A DNA stretch of 64,000 nucleotides from Planosporangium flavigriseum (GCF_011947225.1 NZ_JAATVW010000010.1:124001-188000); one strand, 5' to 3'; positions 39,359 to 51,447 are shown, counted from the stretch's first letter. Numbers and translations: made by a program. The notes: generated by a model from the letters alone, not told the origin.

Positions 39359-40378
39359 TCACTCGCCGGCCGGCTCGCGGCGTTGGAACATCCCCAACAG
39401 CCAGGCGATGGACGGCACCAGCAGGACCGCGCTGAAGGCGATGACGCCGAGGGTCGTACGCAGGACGGTCGGGTAGGCGGCGGCCCGGTCGATGGTCAGG
39501 TCCGGGTACAGCAGGATCGGGTACTGGGCGGCTCCCCAGCCCCACAGCAGCGTGCCGACCGTGGCGGCGGCGACGACCCGGGCGGCCGCCAAGCGGCGCC
39601 GGGCGAGAAGGATGAGCGACACCGCTCCGCAGACCAGCGACAGGAGCACGATCGGCAGGCCGCGGTGGGTGATCCCGTGGACCAGTTGGGGCGCGTCCGT
39701 CCGCAGGATCGCCAGACCCGCGAACGCGACCACGCCGAGGCCGATCCCGGTGCCCAGCGCCCGGCGCCGGAACGCCTCGGCCAGGGCGGGCTCGCCCTCC
39801 CGCTCCGCGTCCCGGCTCAGGTACACCGCCGCGAGGTAGGCACAGCTGCCGACCGCGAGCAGGCCGGTGTAGATGGACGTCGGGTTCGTCCATGCCCAGA
39901 TGATGTCCCCGGCGCCGATCACGGGCGGCACCCGCCCGGACGCCACCCCGCCCGCGATCATGCCGAGCACGAACGGCGTGAGCACCGACGAGATGCCGAA
40001 GGCCAGCCCGTACGCCTTGAACTGCCAGCCGACGTCGGTCGCCTTGCGGAACGCGAACGCCGCGCCGCGGCCGATGATGCCGAGGGCGGCGATGGTCAGC
40101 GGGATGTACATGGTCGCCGCGAACGCGCCGAACGCCGACGGGAACGCCGTCCAGAACACGGTGATGACGAAGATCAGCCAGACGTGGTTGGCCTCCCAGA
40201 CCGGGCCGATGGTGTGCTCGAGGAGGTCGCGCTCGCGCGCCGGATCGTACGGGCCGCCCGGCTTGCGTCCGGTCACCAGGTGCCAGACACCGGCACCGAA
40301 GTCGGCGCCGCCGAGCACGGTGTACAGGGTGAGGCCGATCCAGAGGATCCCTAACAGGGCGACGGCGTCGGTCATCAT
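39359..40378 (-). CDS. cydB: Cytochrome bd ubiquinol/menaquinol oxidase subunit II
   Basis: 339 residues, eight or nine membrane helices. It starts TDAVALLGILWIGLTLYTVL with GGADFGAGVWHL, the CydB N-terminal signature. TIGPVWEANHVWLIFVITVF is also typical. Its ATG overlaps the cydA stop as ATGA. With CydA it forms the high-affinity terminal oxidase used at low oxygen, and in mycobacteria it is induced under hypoxia. No cydDC transporter genes are seen nearby; after cydB comes a symporter. Confidence 0.96.
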   Translation of the reverse strand: MMTDAVALLGILWIGLTLYTVLGGADFGAGVWHLVTGRKPGGPYDPARERDLLEHTIGPVWEANHVWLIFVITVFWTAFPSAFGAFAATMYIPLTIAALGIIGRGAAFAFRKATDVGWQFKAYGLAFGISSVLTPFVLGMIAGGVASGRVPPVIGAGDIIWAWTNPTSIYTGLLAVGSCAYLAAVYLSRDAEREGEPALAEAFRRRALGTGIGLGVVAFAGLAILRTDAPQLVHGITHRGLPIVLLSLVCGAVSLILLARRRLAAARVVAAATVGTLLWGWGAAQYPILLYPDLTIDRAAAYPTVLRTTLGVIAFSAVLLVPSIAWLLGMFQRREPAGE

Positions 40379-41772
40379 CGGCGTCTCCGAACCGGTTCCT
40401 CCTGCGGCGCCTCCACGGGCGTCGCCCGCTGAGCGGGTGCCTCGCCCGGCACCGCCAGCTCCAGCGGCATCCGGGCCAGTCGGCGCAGCACGGCGACGGA
40501 CGCGACGGTGAGCACCGTGTACACGACGATGACTGCGACCAGCCCCACCGTGAGGCCGGGTTCGGGGTTGACCGCCTCGATCACCCGCATGCGCCCCCAC
40601 GCGATCCAGGGCTGGCGTCCGAGCTCCGTGGTCACCCAGCCCGCTTCGAGCGCCAGCACGGCGCCGATGCCCGCGACCGAGGCCGCTCGCAGGAACCAGC
40701 GGGTCTGCGAGAAGTCCTTGCGGCGCCAGCGCAGGAACGCCCACCAGGCGGCAAGAAGGATGAACGCCGTCCCGAAACCGACCATGACCTGGAACGCCAG
40801 GTGTACGGCCGTGACCGGCGGGCGCGCGTCGGGCGGCGCGATCTCCAGCCCGTACACGACCGCGCTCGGGTTCCAGTGCGCCAGGATCGACAGCGCGTTC
40901 GGGATGTGGATCGCGTACTTGAGTTCGCCGTTGACGTACACGCCACCCAGCGACAGCGGCGCGCCGGCTGTGGTGCGGCTCAGCCCTTCGATGGCGGCGA
41001 GCTTGACCGGCTGGTTGGTGGCCAGGAACTTCGCCGCCCAGTCACCGACGAGCAGCTGGATCGGCGCCAGCACCGCGGCGACGGTGAACGGGATGGCGAA
41101 GCCGAGGCGGTGGTACCGGTCGCGCTTGCCGCGCAGCATCGCCACGGCGTAGACCGACGCCGCCGAGAACCCGGCGACCATGAACGCGGCGATGATCATG
41201 TGAGTGGTCTGGGGCGGGGTGGCCGGGTTGAACATCGCCTTCCAGGGGTTGACGTTGGTGACCCGGCCGTTGTCGAGATCGAAGCCGCGTGGCTGGTTCA
41301 TCCACGCGTTCGCGCTGACGACGAAGAAGGCCGAGGCCACCCCGGCGACGACCACGGGGATCGCGGTCAGCAGGTGCAGCCGCGGCGGCAGCCGGTTCCA
41401 GCCGTACAGGTAGATGCCGAGGAAGATCGCCTCGATGAAGAAGGCGGTGCCCTCCAGGGTGAACGGGAAGCCGACGACCTGGCCGTACATCGCCATGAAC
41501 CGGGGCCACAGCAGCCCCATCTCGAAGCTGAGGATCGTGCCGGAGACCGCGCCCACCGCGAAGAGCACGCCCATGGAGCGGGCCCACCGGTGCGCGAGGG
41601 TCGTGTAGACGGGATCGCCGCCCTTGCGCTGGCCGCGCCACTCGGCGTACGCGGTGAACGCCGGCATGGCGACACCGAAGCAGGCGATGATGATGTGCCA
41701 ACCTAGCGAGAGCGCCATCTGGGTGCGGGCGGCTACGAGGTCACCGGGGGTGGCCGCCAGAACGGACCGCAT
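40375..41772 (-). CDS. cydA: Cytochrome bd oxidase subunit I
   Basis: 465 residues from ATG 41772, behind GAGGAGGGG. It has the haem b595-ligand region MALSLGWHIIIACFGVAMPA, GTAFFIEAIFLGIYLYGWNR, and the conserved quinol/haem block TELGRQPWIAWGRMR. The length fits the short-Q-loop actinobacterial type. The C-terminus carries a soluble tail rich in Glu, Pro and Arg. It reduces O2 to water with menaquinol. It is the first gene of the cydAB operon and divergent from an alpha-glucosidase. Confidence 0.96.
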   Translation of the reverse strand: MRSVLAATPGDLVAARTQMALSLGWHIIIACFGVAMPAFTAYAEWRGQRKGGDPVYTTLAHRWARSMGVLFAVGAVSGTILSFEMGLLWPRFMAMYGQVVGFPFTLEGTAFFIEAIFLGIYLYGWNRLPPRLHLLTAIPVVVAGVASAFFVVSANAWMNQPRGFDLDNGRVTNVNPWKAMFNPATPPQTTHMIIAAFMVAGFSAASVYAVAMLRGKRDRYHRLGFAIPFTVAAVLAPIQLLVGDWAAKFLATNQPVKLAAIEGLSRTTAGAPLSLGGVYVNGELKYAIHIPNALSILAHWNPSAVVYGLEIAPPDARPPVTAVHLAFQVMVGFGTAFILLAAWWAFLRWRRKDFSQTRWFLRAASVAGIGAVLALEAGWVTTELGRQPWIAWGRMRVIEAVNPEPGLTVGLVAVIVVYTVLTVASVAVLRRLARMPLELAVPGEAPAQRATPVEAPQEEPVRRRR

Positions 41773-41904
41773 CGGTCCCCTCCTCAACGGTCGGGGCACC
41801 GTAGGCCTCTTGGTGTACCCGCTTGAAGGTGGCCGAAACTCGGATGATCAGGATCGATGTTCACGGTTCCGGCGATGCGCTTCGTCGGCTATCGTCGCCT
41901 TTCT

Positions 41905-43503
41905 GTGACTACCGAGCAGAGCACGCAGTGGTGGCGCGATGCCGTGATCTACCAGGTCTACCCGCGCTCGTTCGCCGATGCCGACGGCGACGGGGTGGGG
42001 GACCTGCCGGGGATCACCGCGCGCCTGGATCATTTGGCCGGGCTGGGCGTCGACGCGGTCTGGCTGTCACCCTTCTACCCGTCGCCGCAGGCCGACGCAG
42101 GCTACGACGTGGCCAACTATCGTGACGTCGACCCGCTGTTCGGTCGCCTGGCCGACTTCGACGCGCTCGTCGCTCGGGCACATGCGCTGGGTATCCGGGT
42201 GATCGTCGACCTCGTCCCGAACCACACCTCCGACGAGCACCCCTGGTTCCAGGCGGCCCTCGCCGCCGGGCCCGGCAGCCCGGAGCGCGACCGGTACTGC
42301 TTCCGCGACGAGCCCAACGACTGGGAGAGCATCTTCGGCGGCTCCGCCTGGACCCAGGTCGAAGACGGCCAGTGGTATCTGCACCTGTTCGACGTCCGTC
42401 AGCCGGATCTCAACTGGAACAACCCGGAGGTGCGCGCGGAGTTCGTCGAGATCCTGCGCTTCTGGCTCGACCGCGGGGTGGACGGGTTCCGGGTCGACGT
42501 GTCCCATGGGCTGATCAAGACGTGGGAGCCGAGCGACAAGGTCGACGCGCCGCCGCCCGCCATCCCCGACGGGCCCGAGCCGATGTGGGACCAGGACGGT
42601 GTGCACGAGATCTACCGCTCCTGGCGCAAGGTCGTCGACTCCTACCCGGGCGAGCGGATCCTGGTCGCCGAGGCGTGGGTGGACCCGATCGAGCGGATGG
42701 CCCGCTACGTGCGGCCCGACGAGATGCACCAGGCGTTCAACTTCGCGTACCTGCTCGCATCGTGGAGCGCCGACGCCATCCGCGAGGTGGTCGACTCCTC
42801 GCTCGCCGTCTGTCAGGCCGTGGGCGCCCCGACGACGTGGGTGCTGTCCAACCACGACGTCGTACGCCACACCAGCCGGTTCGGGTACGCCGACGGCACG
42901 CTCCCGCGTAACGGCATAGCCGCGGCCGATCCGCAGCCGGACGAGGCGCTCGGGCTGCGCCGGGGGCGGGCGGCCAGCATGCTGATGCTCGCGCTGCCCG
43001 GTGCCGCGTACGTGTACCAGGGCGAGGAGTTCGGGCTACCCGAGCACAGCACCCTCCCCGACGACGTGCGCCAGGATCCGACCTGGGTGCGCTCGGGCCA
43101 CACCGTGGTCGGGCGGGACGGCTGCCGGGTGCCGATCCCGTGGGCGGCGGGCGGCCCGTCGTACGGGTTCGGCCCGGATTCCCGTAGCTGGCTGCCGCAG
43201 CCGCCCGCCTGGGACCGGTACGCCCTGGACCGTCAGCGCGGAGTCGAAGGCTCCACCTACGAGCTGTACCGGGCGGCGCTGCGGTTGCGGCGCGAGTACG
43301 CGTTAGGGGCCGGGACGCTTACGTGGTGGCCCGAGGCCGGGCCGGACGCCGTCGCCTTCCGCAACGGCGGCGTCGTCGTGGTGGCCAACCTCGGCGCTGA
43401 GCCGGTCGCGTTACCGGCCGGGGCCCGCGTGCTGCTGGCGAGCGGTGACCTTGACGTCGACGGCAGGGTTCCGACCGACACGGCGGTGTGGGCCCTCGTC
43501 TAG
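41905..43503 (+). CDS. GH13 alpha-glucosidase (oligo-1,6-glucosidase/MalL type)
   Basis: About 532 residues. WWRDAVIYQVYPRSFADADG starts the barrel, the nucleophile Asp is in DGFRVDVSHGLIK, the acid/base Glu is in RILVAEAWVDP, and the third Asp is in WVLSNHDVVRH. It hydrolyses non-reducing alpha-glucosidic ends of maltose, isomaltose or trehalose-type sugars. The start GTG 41905 sits just before the conserved region; ATG 41857 would add 16 residues. It stands apart from the glg cluster and is followed by a bidirectional terminator. Confidence 0.93.
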   Translation: MTTEQSTQWWRDAVIYQVYPRSFADADGDGVGDLPGITARLDHLAGLGVDAVWLSPFYPSPQADAGYDVANYRDVDPLFGRLADFDALVARAHALGIRVIVDLVPNHTSDEHPWFQAALAAGPGSPERDRYCFRDEPNDWESIFGGSAWTQVEDGQWYLHLFDVRQPDLNWNNPEVRAEFVEILRFWLDRGVDGFRVDVSHGLIKTWEPSDKVDAPPPAIPDGPEPMWDQDGVHEIYRSWRKVVDSYPGERILVAEAWVDPIERMARYVRPDEMHQAFNFAYLLASWSADAIREVVDSSLAVCQAVGAPTTWVLSNHDVVRHTSRFGYADGTLPRNGIAAADPQPDEALGLRRGRAASMLMLALPGAAYVYQGEEFGLPEHSTLPDDVRQDPTWVRSGHTVVGRDGCRVPIPWAAGGPSYGFGPDSRSWLPQPPAWDRYALDRQRGVEGSTYELYRAALRLRREYALGAGTLTWWPEAGPDAVAFRNGGVVVVANLGAEPVALPAGARVLLASGDLDVDGRVPTDTAVWALV

Positions 43504-43512
43504 GGCATGAAG

Positions 43513-43550
43513 CGGCGGGGGTGCTCCGGAGTTCCGGAACACCCCCGCCG
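43513..43550. terminator. Bidirectional terminator hairpin
   Basis: CGGCGGGGGTG at 43513-43523 pairs perfectly with CACCCCCGCCG at 43540-43550, with an inner CCGGA/TCCGG stem. It lies between the convergent alpha-glucosidase and csbD genes. Confidence 0.8.
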
Positions 43551-43564
43551 AATGCTGAGCCAGA

Positions 43565-43738
43565 TCAGTGCTTGAAGACGTCCTTGATCTTCTCGCCGGC
43601 CTGCTTCAGGTCCGACTTCATCTGGTCGCCCTTGCCTTCGGCCTCAAGACTCTCGTCGTCGGTGGCCTTGCCGACGCCTTCCTTGACCTTGCCGGCCAGG
43701 TTCTCAGCCTGGTTGTCAACCTTGTCGTCGAATCCCAT
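43565..43738 (-). CDS. CsbD family stress protein (57 aa)
   Basis: The protein is MGFDDKVDNQAENLAGKVKE, then GVGKATDDESLEAEGKGDQM, then KSDLKQAGEKIKDVFKH: a small, highly charged, probably four-helix CsbD-like protein. The ATG at 43738 follows GGAGG with a 5-base spacer. CsbD proteins are induced by the general stress response in B. subtilis and many other bacteria; their molecular role is unknown. It was found by reading the minus strand, as it is shorter than many ORF cut-offs. Confidence 0.9.
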   Translation of the reverse strand: MGFDDKVDNQAENLAGKVKEGVGKATDDESLEAEGKGDQMKSDLKQAGEKIKDVFKH

Positions 43739-43800
43739 GTCAGCCTCCGTATCCGTACTCGGCTACTACTGGTTACCTACCCGCCGGCCGGCAATTCCAA

Positions 43801-45288
43801 TCAGGCCGTGGCCGTACGACGGGTGCTGCTGCTGGCGCCCGCAGTTCGGGACACCGCCGACAGCGGCTTGGCCACGTGTTCCAGCGAACGCTGGTGGGCC
43901 GGCACCGCGAAGAACAGCGCGACCAGCCCGCCGACGGCCATCAGTCCGGCGCCGACGAGGTACCCGTAGAACAGCGGCGTCGGGTTCTTGGCGTCGCCGA
44001 TCAGGCCGGCGAACAGTGCCGGCGCGATGACGCCGCCGAAGAACTGCGAGATGGCGAAGAAGAACGAGATTGCCTGCGCCCGCAGTTCAATCGGGAAGAT
44101 CTCGCTGACGGTGAGGTAAGCGCTGGACGCGCCCGCCGAGGCGATGAAGAACACGACGCACCAGAGGACCGTCTGGGTGACCGCGTTGAGCGCGCCGATC
44201 CAGAACAGGTACCCGCTGACGGCGAGGATCGCCGCGGACAGCAGGTAGGTACCGGCGATCATCGGCTTGCGGCCGACAGTGTCGAACAGGCGCCCCAGCA
44301 GGAGCGGGCCGAGGAGGTTGCCCAGCGCGAACGGGAAGAAGTACAGCGGGATCGTCTGGTCGGAGATGCCGTAGAAACCGGAGAGCACCAGCCCGTACGT
44401 GAAGAAGATCGCGTTGTACAGGAACGATTGGGTGACCATCAGCGCGAAGCCCAGCAGCGACCGGCTCGGGTACTCCTTGAGCATCACCCGCGCGATCTGC
44501 CGGTACGACACGGAGTCGGTCGGCTTGACCTCGATAACGGCGTCGTCGTCCAGGTCGGGCAGGGACTTGCCGTCCGCCCGGACCCGCTCCTCGATGCCGG
44601 CGACGGTGCGCTCGGCCTCCTCGACGCGACCGTGGGTGAGCAGCCAGCGCGGGCTCTCCGGGACGTGCTTGCGCAGTTGCCAGATGGCGAGACCGATCAC
44701 CGGGCCGACGAACAGGCTGATCCGCCAGCCGAGGTCCTTGGGCACGATGTCCGGGTTGAGCAGCACCATCTGCGAGGCGGCGCCGATCATCGCGCCCATC
44801 CAGTACGTGCCGTTGATCGCGATGTCCACGCGGCCGCGGTAGCGCGCCGGAATGAGCTCGTCGATCGCCGAGTTGATCGCGGCGTACTCACCGCCGATGC
44901 CCATGCCGGCGATGAAGCGCAGGGCGAGGAACGACCACAGGTCCCAGGCGAAGCCGGACAGGCCGTTGAAGATGAGGTATACGCCGAGCGTGATCAGGAA
45001 CAGCTTCTTGCGGCCCAGCCGGTCGGCGAGCCGGCCGAACCAGAGCGCGCCGACGACCTCGCCGAGCAGGTAGACCGACGCGGTCAGGCCGACCTGGCTG
45101 GCCGTCAGGTGAAGCGTCCCCTCGTCCTTGAGGACCGAGGCGATGGACGCGGCCATCTGGATCTCGAGGCCGTCGAGCACCCAGGCCACGCCGAGGGCCA
45201 GTACCACCAACCAGTGGAACCGCGCCCAAGGTAACCGGTCGATACGGGCCGGTACGTCACTTCGAACCGTTTGTTCGGTACTGGTCAT
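43801..45288 (-). CDS. MFS transporter, sugar-porter-like
   Basis: 495 residues with 12 helices in two halves. It has VAWVLDGLEIQMAASIASVL in helix 1, motif A FGRLADRLGRKKLFLITLGV, RFIAGMGIGGEYAAINSAID in helix 4, and the PESPRWLL motif after helix 6 that marks sugar porters and relatives. A repeat of motif A, GRLFDTVGRKPMIAG, opens the second half. The substrate (sugar, aromatic acid or other metabolite) is not determined. The start codon abuts a leader hairpin. It is divergent from no gene; the lipoprotein upstream is on the same strand. Confidence 0.9.
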   Translation of the reverse strand: MTSTEQTVRSDVPARIDRLPWARFHWLVVLALGVAWVLDGLEIQMAASIASVLKDEGTLHLTASQVGLTASVYLLGEVVGALWFGRLADRLGRKKLFLITLGVYLIFNGLSGFAWDLWSFLALRFIAGMGIGGEYAAINSAIDELIPARYRGRVDIAINGTYWMGAMIGAASQMVLLNPDIVPKDLGWRISLFVGPVIGLAIWQLRKHVPESPRWLLTHGRVEEAERTVAGIEERVRADGKSLPDLDDDAVIEVKPTDSVSYRQIARVMLKEYPSRSLLGFALMVTQSFLYNAIFFTYGLVLSGFYGISDQTIPLYFFPFALGNLLGPLLLGRLFDTVGRKPMIAGTYLLSAAILAVSGYLFWIGALNAVTQTVLWCVVFFIASAGASSAYLTVSEIFPIELRAQAISFFFAISQFFGGVIAPALFAGLIGDAKNPTPLFYGYLVGAGLMAVGGLVALFFAVPAHQRSLEHVAKPLSAVSRTAGASSSTRRTATA

Positions 45289-45318
45289 AGGGGCACCTCC
45301 GCCAGCGGTGGTGCCCCT
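45289..45318 (-). promoter_or_regulatory. Leader hairpin abutting the MFS start codon
   Basis: On the mRNA strand AGGGGCACC pairs perfectly with GGTGCCCCT, which ends directly before the ATG. The ribosome-binding site GGAGG lies at the loop-stem border, so folding would hide it. This is the same arrangement as in the mdlC leader, with unrelated sequence. Confidence 0.55.
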
Positions 45319-45374
45319 ACGTCCGGTGAACCAAACGCGGGCCCCTGAGCAGCCGTTAAGGTGCGGTTTCCGCA

Positions 45375-45422
45375 GATCTTGGAGATTTTGGCATCAAATC
45401 CGATGTCAAAATCCCCAAGATC
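45375..45422. repeat. Long hairpin between the lipoprotein and MFS genes
   Basis: Two 21-nt arms (45375-45395 and 45402-45422) form 19 Watson-Crick pairs, one G-T and one mismatch around a 6-nt loop. Both ends are GATC and the arms hold a TTTT/AAAA tract, as in the palindromic element elsewhere in the window, but the sequence is otherwise different. It starts three bases after the lipoprotein stop and is a likely terminator. Confidence 0.75.
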
Positions 45423-45425
45423 CGT

Positions 45426-45773
45426 TTAGAAACGCCGGCACAATCGGCGGATGGCGTCGTGGGCTGGGGCGCGATCACGATCTCCGAGACGCCCGGAGGC
45501 TATCTGCGCGACCAGGTCGGGGGCGTCCTTGAACAGCTCTTTGAACCTCGCGTACGCCTGTTCCTTGGTTTCCAGGCTGAGGTTCTGGATGCTGGGCAGC
45601 GCACGCAGCTTCTGTTCGACCGTGCTGCGCTCCTCGTTCGTCACATCGCTGGTCAGGAAGACGCTGAGGTTGCTGCCGGCGCTCCGTTTGTCGCTCTCGT
45701 GCGAGGTCGTCTTTGAACAGCCGACGAGGCTCAACGTCAGGGCTAACGCGGCAACCGGCAGTGATCTACGCAC
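45426..45773 (-). CDS. Lipoprotein with FtsX extracellular-domain-like region
   Basis: 115 residues from GTG 45773. The start RRSLPVAALALTLSLVGCSK is a type II signal peptide with lipobox LVGC, so the mature protein is lipid-anchored outside the membrane. The body (LSVFLTSDVTNEERSTVEQK, then LRALPSIQNLSLETKEQAYA and FKELFKDAPDLV) resembles the extracellular domain of the cell-division permease FtsX, here without any membrane permease. The last about 20 residues are Arg-rich and unlike FtsX; a one-base shift would give DSLRASRR, closer to the family, so a frameshift is possible. It is divergent from cobN across the riboswitch. Confidence 0.72.
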   Translation of the reverse strand: MRRSLPVAALALTLSLVGCSKTTSHESDKRSAGSNLSVFLTSDVTNEERSTVEQKLRALPSIQNLSLETKEQAYARFKELFKDAPDLVAQIASGRLGDRDRAPAHDAIRRLCRRF

Positions 45774-45844
45774 GGGGTTGGATGGTGGCTGACACAGCAC
45801 CCGCCGGACGGCCCCGGAGATGCCGTAGCATCCGCGACGGCGGC

Positions 45845-46030
45845 AGTGGAGGAACCCGGTGGAAATCCGGGGCGGTCCCGCCACTGTCACCGGGGAGCGA
45901 CCCCTCACCGACGCGCCACGGCCGCATCTGCGGCGGGAAGGCCGAGGGGGACTGCTCTGGGTCGCTGACGCCGAGCCAGAGTTGTCGTACGCGCTGATCC
46001 GGGAGCCAGGACACTCCGGCCGCCGGGGGA
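45845..46030 (+). promoter_or_regulatory. Cobalamin riboswitch upstream of cobN
   Basis: The core includes GGAACCCGGTGGAAATCCGG, CGGTCCCGCCACTGT and the B12 box AGCCAGGACAC at 46004-46013 and flanks, the conserved elements of adenosylcobalamin-type riboswitches. A GC-rich hairpin (CGGGG/CCCCG) follows before the cobN ribosome-binding site GGGAGGTG. B12 binding should lower cobN expression. It is almost identical to the element at 51186-51380. Confidence 0.9.
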
Positions 46031-46090
46031 CGACCGTCCCCGCCTTCGACCCTGCGACCGGGGCGCGGACCCCGACGGGAGGTGCCGTTC

Positions 46091-49726
<3,636 letters not shown>

Positions 49727-49817
49727 GTTTTGTCGGGGGCCCTTCGTCAGAAGGGCAGTCCGGCGGGTACTGTGAGCGCGCCGCAGTCAAGAAAGTACTG
49801 AGAGTGAGTAGCGCACG

Positions 49818-50342
49818 GTGTCCGCCAACCTGTCCTCCGTCATAGCGGCAACCGCGCAGTGGCTGATCCGGGCCTACCCGGCGCCCGGCGGAACGTTCAG
49901 CGCGGCGCTCGCGGAGGTACAGGCGCGCCAGGCGGCCACCGTCGCGGCCTGGCTGCGGTACCCGACGACGATGGACGCGGCGATCGTCGGCATGCTCGGG
50001 CCCGGCGGGTCGGCCCGGCTGGACTGGCTGGTGGGCGCGGACGCCGACCAGCCGACCGACGAGGAGTACGCCTGGCGCAGCTGGGTCGACGAGGTCGTGG
50101 CGAGCTGGGCGGCGTGCCTGCTCACCGAGCCCGTCCTGGCGGACGCCGCGGTGGCCGCGATCGAGACGTCCGAGCACATGGCGGGGCTGTACTTCGACTT
50201 CCGCCGGCTGACCAGGCCGGACGAGCGCGACCGGTACGCGTCGGCGCTCCTGCGCCACCCCGACCTGCTCGGACCGGTCGCCCAGCTGCACCGCGACCTG
50301 CTGCTCGAACGCCTCCACACCAGCGCGGCGGACGCGGCCTGA
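49818..50342 (+). CDS. Hypothetical protein (174 aa)
   Basis: Mostly helical, acidic, no signal peptide and no clear membrane helix. Visible segments include SVIAATAQWLIRAYPAPGGT, YPTTMDAAIVGMLGPGGSAR and LYFDFRRLTRPDERDRYASA. I do not recognise the family. GTG 49818 has no clear ribosome-binding site. It follows cobN by 91 bp on the same strand and could be co-transcribed. The codon pattern is typical of the neighbouring genes, which supports it being real. Convergent with the hemerythrin gene. Confidence 0.6.
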   Translation: MSANLSSVIAATAQWLIRAYPAPGGTFSAALAEVQARQAATVAAWLRYPTTMDAAIVGMLGPGGSARLDWLVGADADQPTDEEYAWRSWVDEVVASWAACLLTEPVLADAAVAAIETSEHMAGLYFDFRRLTRPDERDRYASALLRHPDLLGPVAQLHRDLLLERLHTSAADAA

Positions 50343-50384
50343 TCGGACGGCCGCGGCCGCCGATCCGTTCAGCGGCAGATCCGT

Positions 50385-50960
50385 TCAGCGGTTGCCCTTG
50401 CCGCTCTTGACCAACTCCCGCATCTTGTCGCGGACCCGGTCGAATACCGCCAACGGCGGGCCGGCCAGGATGTTCCCGACCGCCGACTCCGGGGTCCTGG
50501 GGTGGGGCCGGGTCGGTGCCGTCTTCTCCGCCGCCCGTACGGCGTCCGCCATCCGCTTCAGCGTGTCCTTGTCGACCTTCTCGCGCAGGGTGGAGAACTC
50601 CTGCTGTTCCTCCCGCTCCGCGTGCTGGATGACCGCGTTCTTCAGCGCCTGGAACCGGACGTCGAACTCGGGCTTGTCCGGGCCGAGATCGTACAGTTCC
50701 GCCAGCATGTGCTTGGCCTGGTCCTCCTCGTGCAACCGCTCCTCGACGATCTTCTGGCCGCCCTCGATCCGCCGGCCGGCGACCGGGTGGACGACCTCCT
50801 CCTCGGCGGTCTCGTGGATAGCCAGCAGCCGGACGAGGTCCTCGAATACCTCGCGCTTGCGGTCACCCTGAGCGCCGTCCATCTCACTGAACAGCCGTCG
50901 GATCTGGTTGTGCTGGTCAACCAGCAGTTCCACCACGTCCTGTTCCCGCGTCGCGGTCAT
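50385..50960 (-). CDS. Hemerythrin HHE-domain protein
   Basis: 191 residues from ATG 50960, behind GAGGAG. The metal ligands of a four-helix hemerythrin-like bundle can be followed: LLVDQHNQIRRLFSEMD, LLAIHETAEEEVVHPVAG, RLHEEDQAKHMLAELYDL and NAVIQHAEREEQQEFSTL. It probably binds a non-haem di-iron centre for oxygen, NO or peroxide handling; actinobacterial members are linked to stress responses. A charged, Pro-containing tail of about 50 residues follows (KTAPTRPHPRTPESAVG). The upstream 200 bp hold an inverted repeat and then the second riboswitch. Confidence 0.9.
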   Translation of the reverse strand: MTATREQDVVELLVDQHNQIRRLFSEMDGAQGDRKREVFEDLVRLLAIHETAEEEVVHPVAGRRIEGGQKIVEERLHEEDQAKHMLAELYDLGPDKPEFDVRFQALKNAVIQHAEREEQQEFSTLREKVDKDTLKRMADAVRAAEKTAPTRPHPRTPESAVGNILAGPPLAVFDRVRDKMRELVKSGKGNR

Positions 50961-51059
50961 GGGGCACGACTCCTCACGTCGCTTAGGTGTGCGGACCCAG
51001 GGGGCCTTCCCAGAACCGGCCCTGTCATGCACGCCGAATCGTCCCTTGATCGGCGACAA

Positions 51060-51105
51060 CGACCGGTCTGGCCCGCGGGCTGCGCCTTGCGGCCCAGACC
51101 GGTCG
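51060..51105. terminator. Inverted repeat between the hemerythrin gene and the riboswitch
   Basis: CGACCGGTCTGG at 51060-51071 pairs perfectly with CCAGACCGGTCG at 51094-51105. It could insulate the divergent units or belong to the hemerythrin promoter. The rest of 50961-51180 shows only a weak promoter-like TTGACG before the riboswitch. Confidence 0.45.
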
Positions 51106-51185
51106 CGCCCACCATTGGGGCGATCATGGGGCCTGTCACGTTGACGGGGACGGCCCTGGTGGGACAGCATGACCATCGAGAACGG

Positions 51186-51380
51186 CTAGGGAGGAACCCG
51201 GTGTGAATCCGGGGCGGTCCCGCCACTGTTACCGGGGAGCGACCCCTCACCGACGCGCCACGGCCGCATCTGCGGCGGGAAGGCCGAGGGGGCGACTACT
51301 CTGGGTCGCCGCGTCGAGCGCCGAGCCAGAGTTGTCGTACGCGCTGATCCGGGAGCCAGGAGACTCCGGCCGTTCGTAGG
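51186..51380 (+). promoter_or_regulatory. Cobalamin riboswitch upstream of the main cobalamin operon
   Basis: It has the same core as the cobN element: GAACCCGGTGTGAATCCGG, CGGTCCCGCCACTGT and B12 box AGCCAGGAGAC at 51354-51364. Over about 150 bp it differs from the first copy in only a few positions plus a short insertion near 51310. A GCGGGCGTG/CACCCGC hairpin lies just before the operon start and could be the expression platform. Confidence 0.9.
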
Positions 51381-51447
51381 ACAAACCGACACGCGGGCGT
51401 GGACACCCGCGGAAGGGATAGCGCATGCTTTCGCGCCTGACCGGCGG

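Noticed and set aside
43876-45234. 452-residue open frame antisense to the MFS transporter
   Set aside because: No ribosome-binding site or domains; the opposite strand encodes a complete 12-helix transporter.
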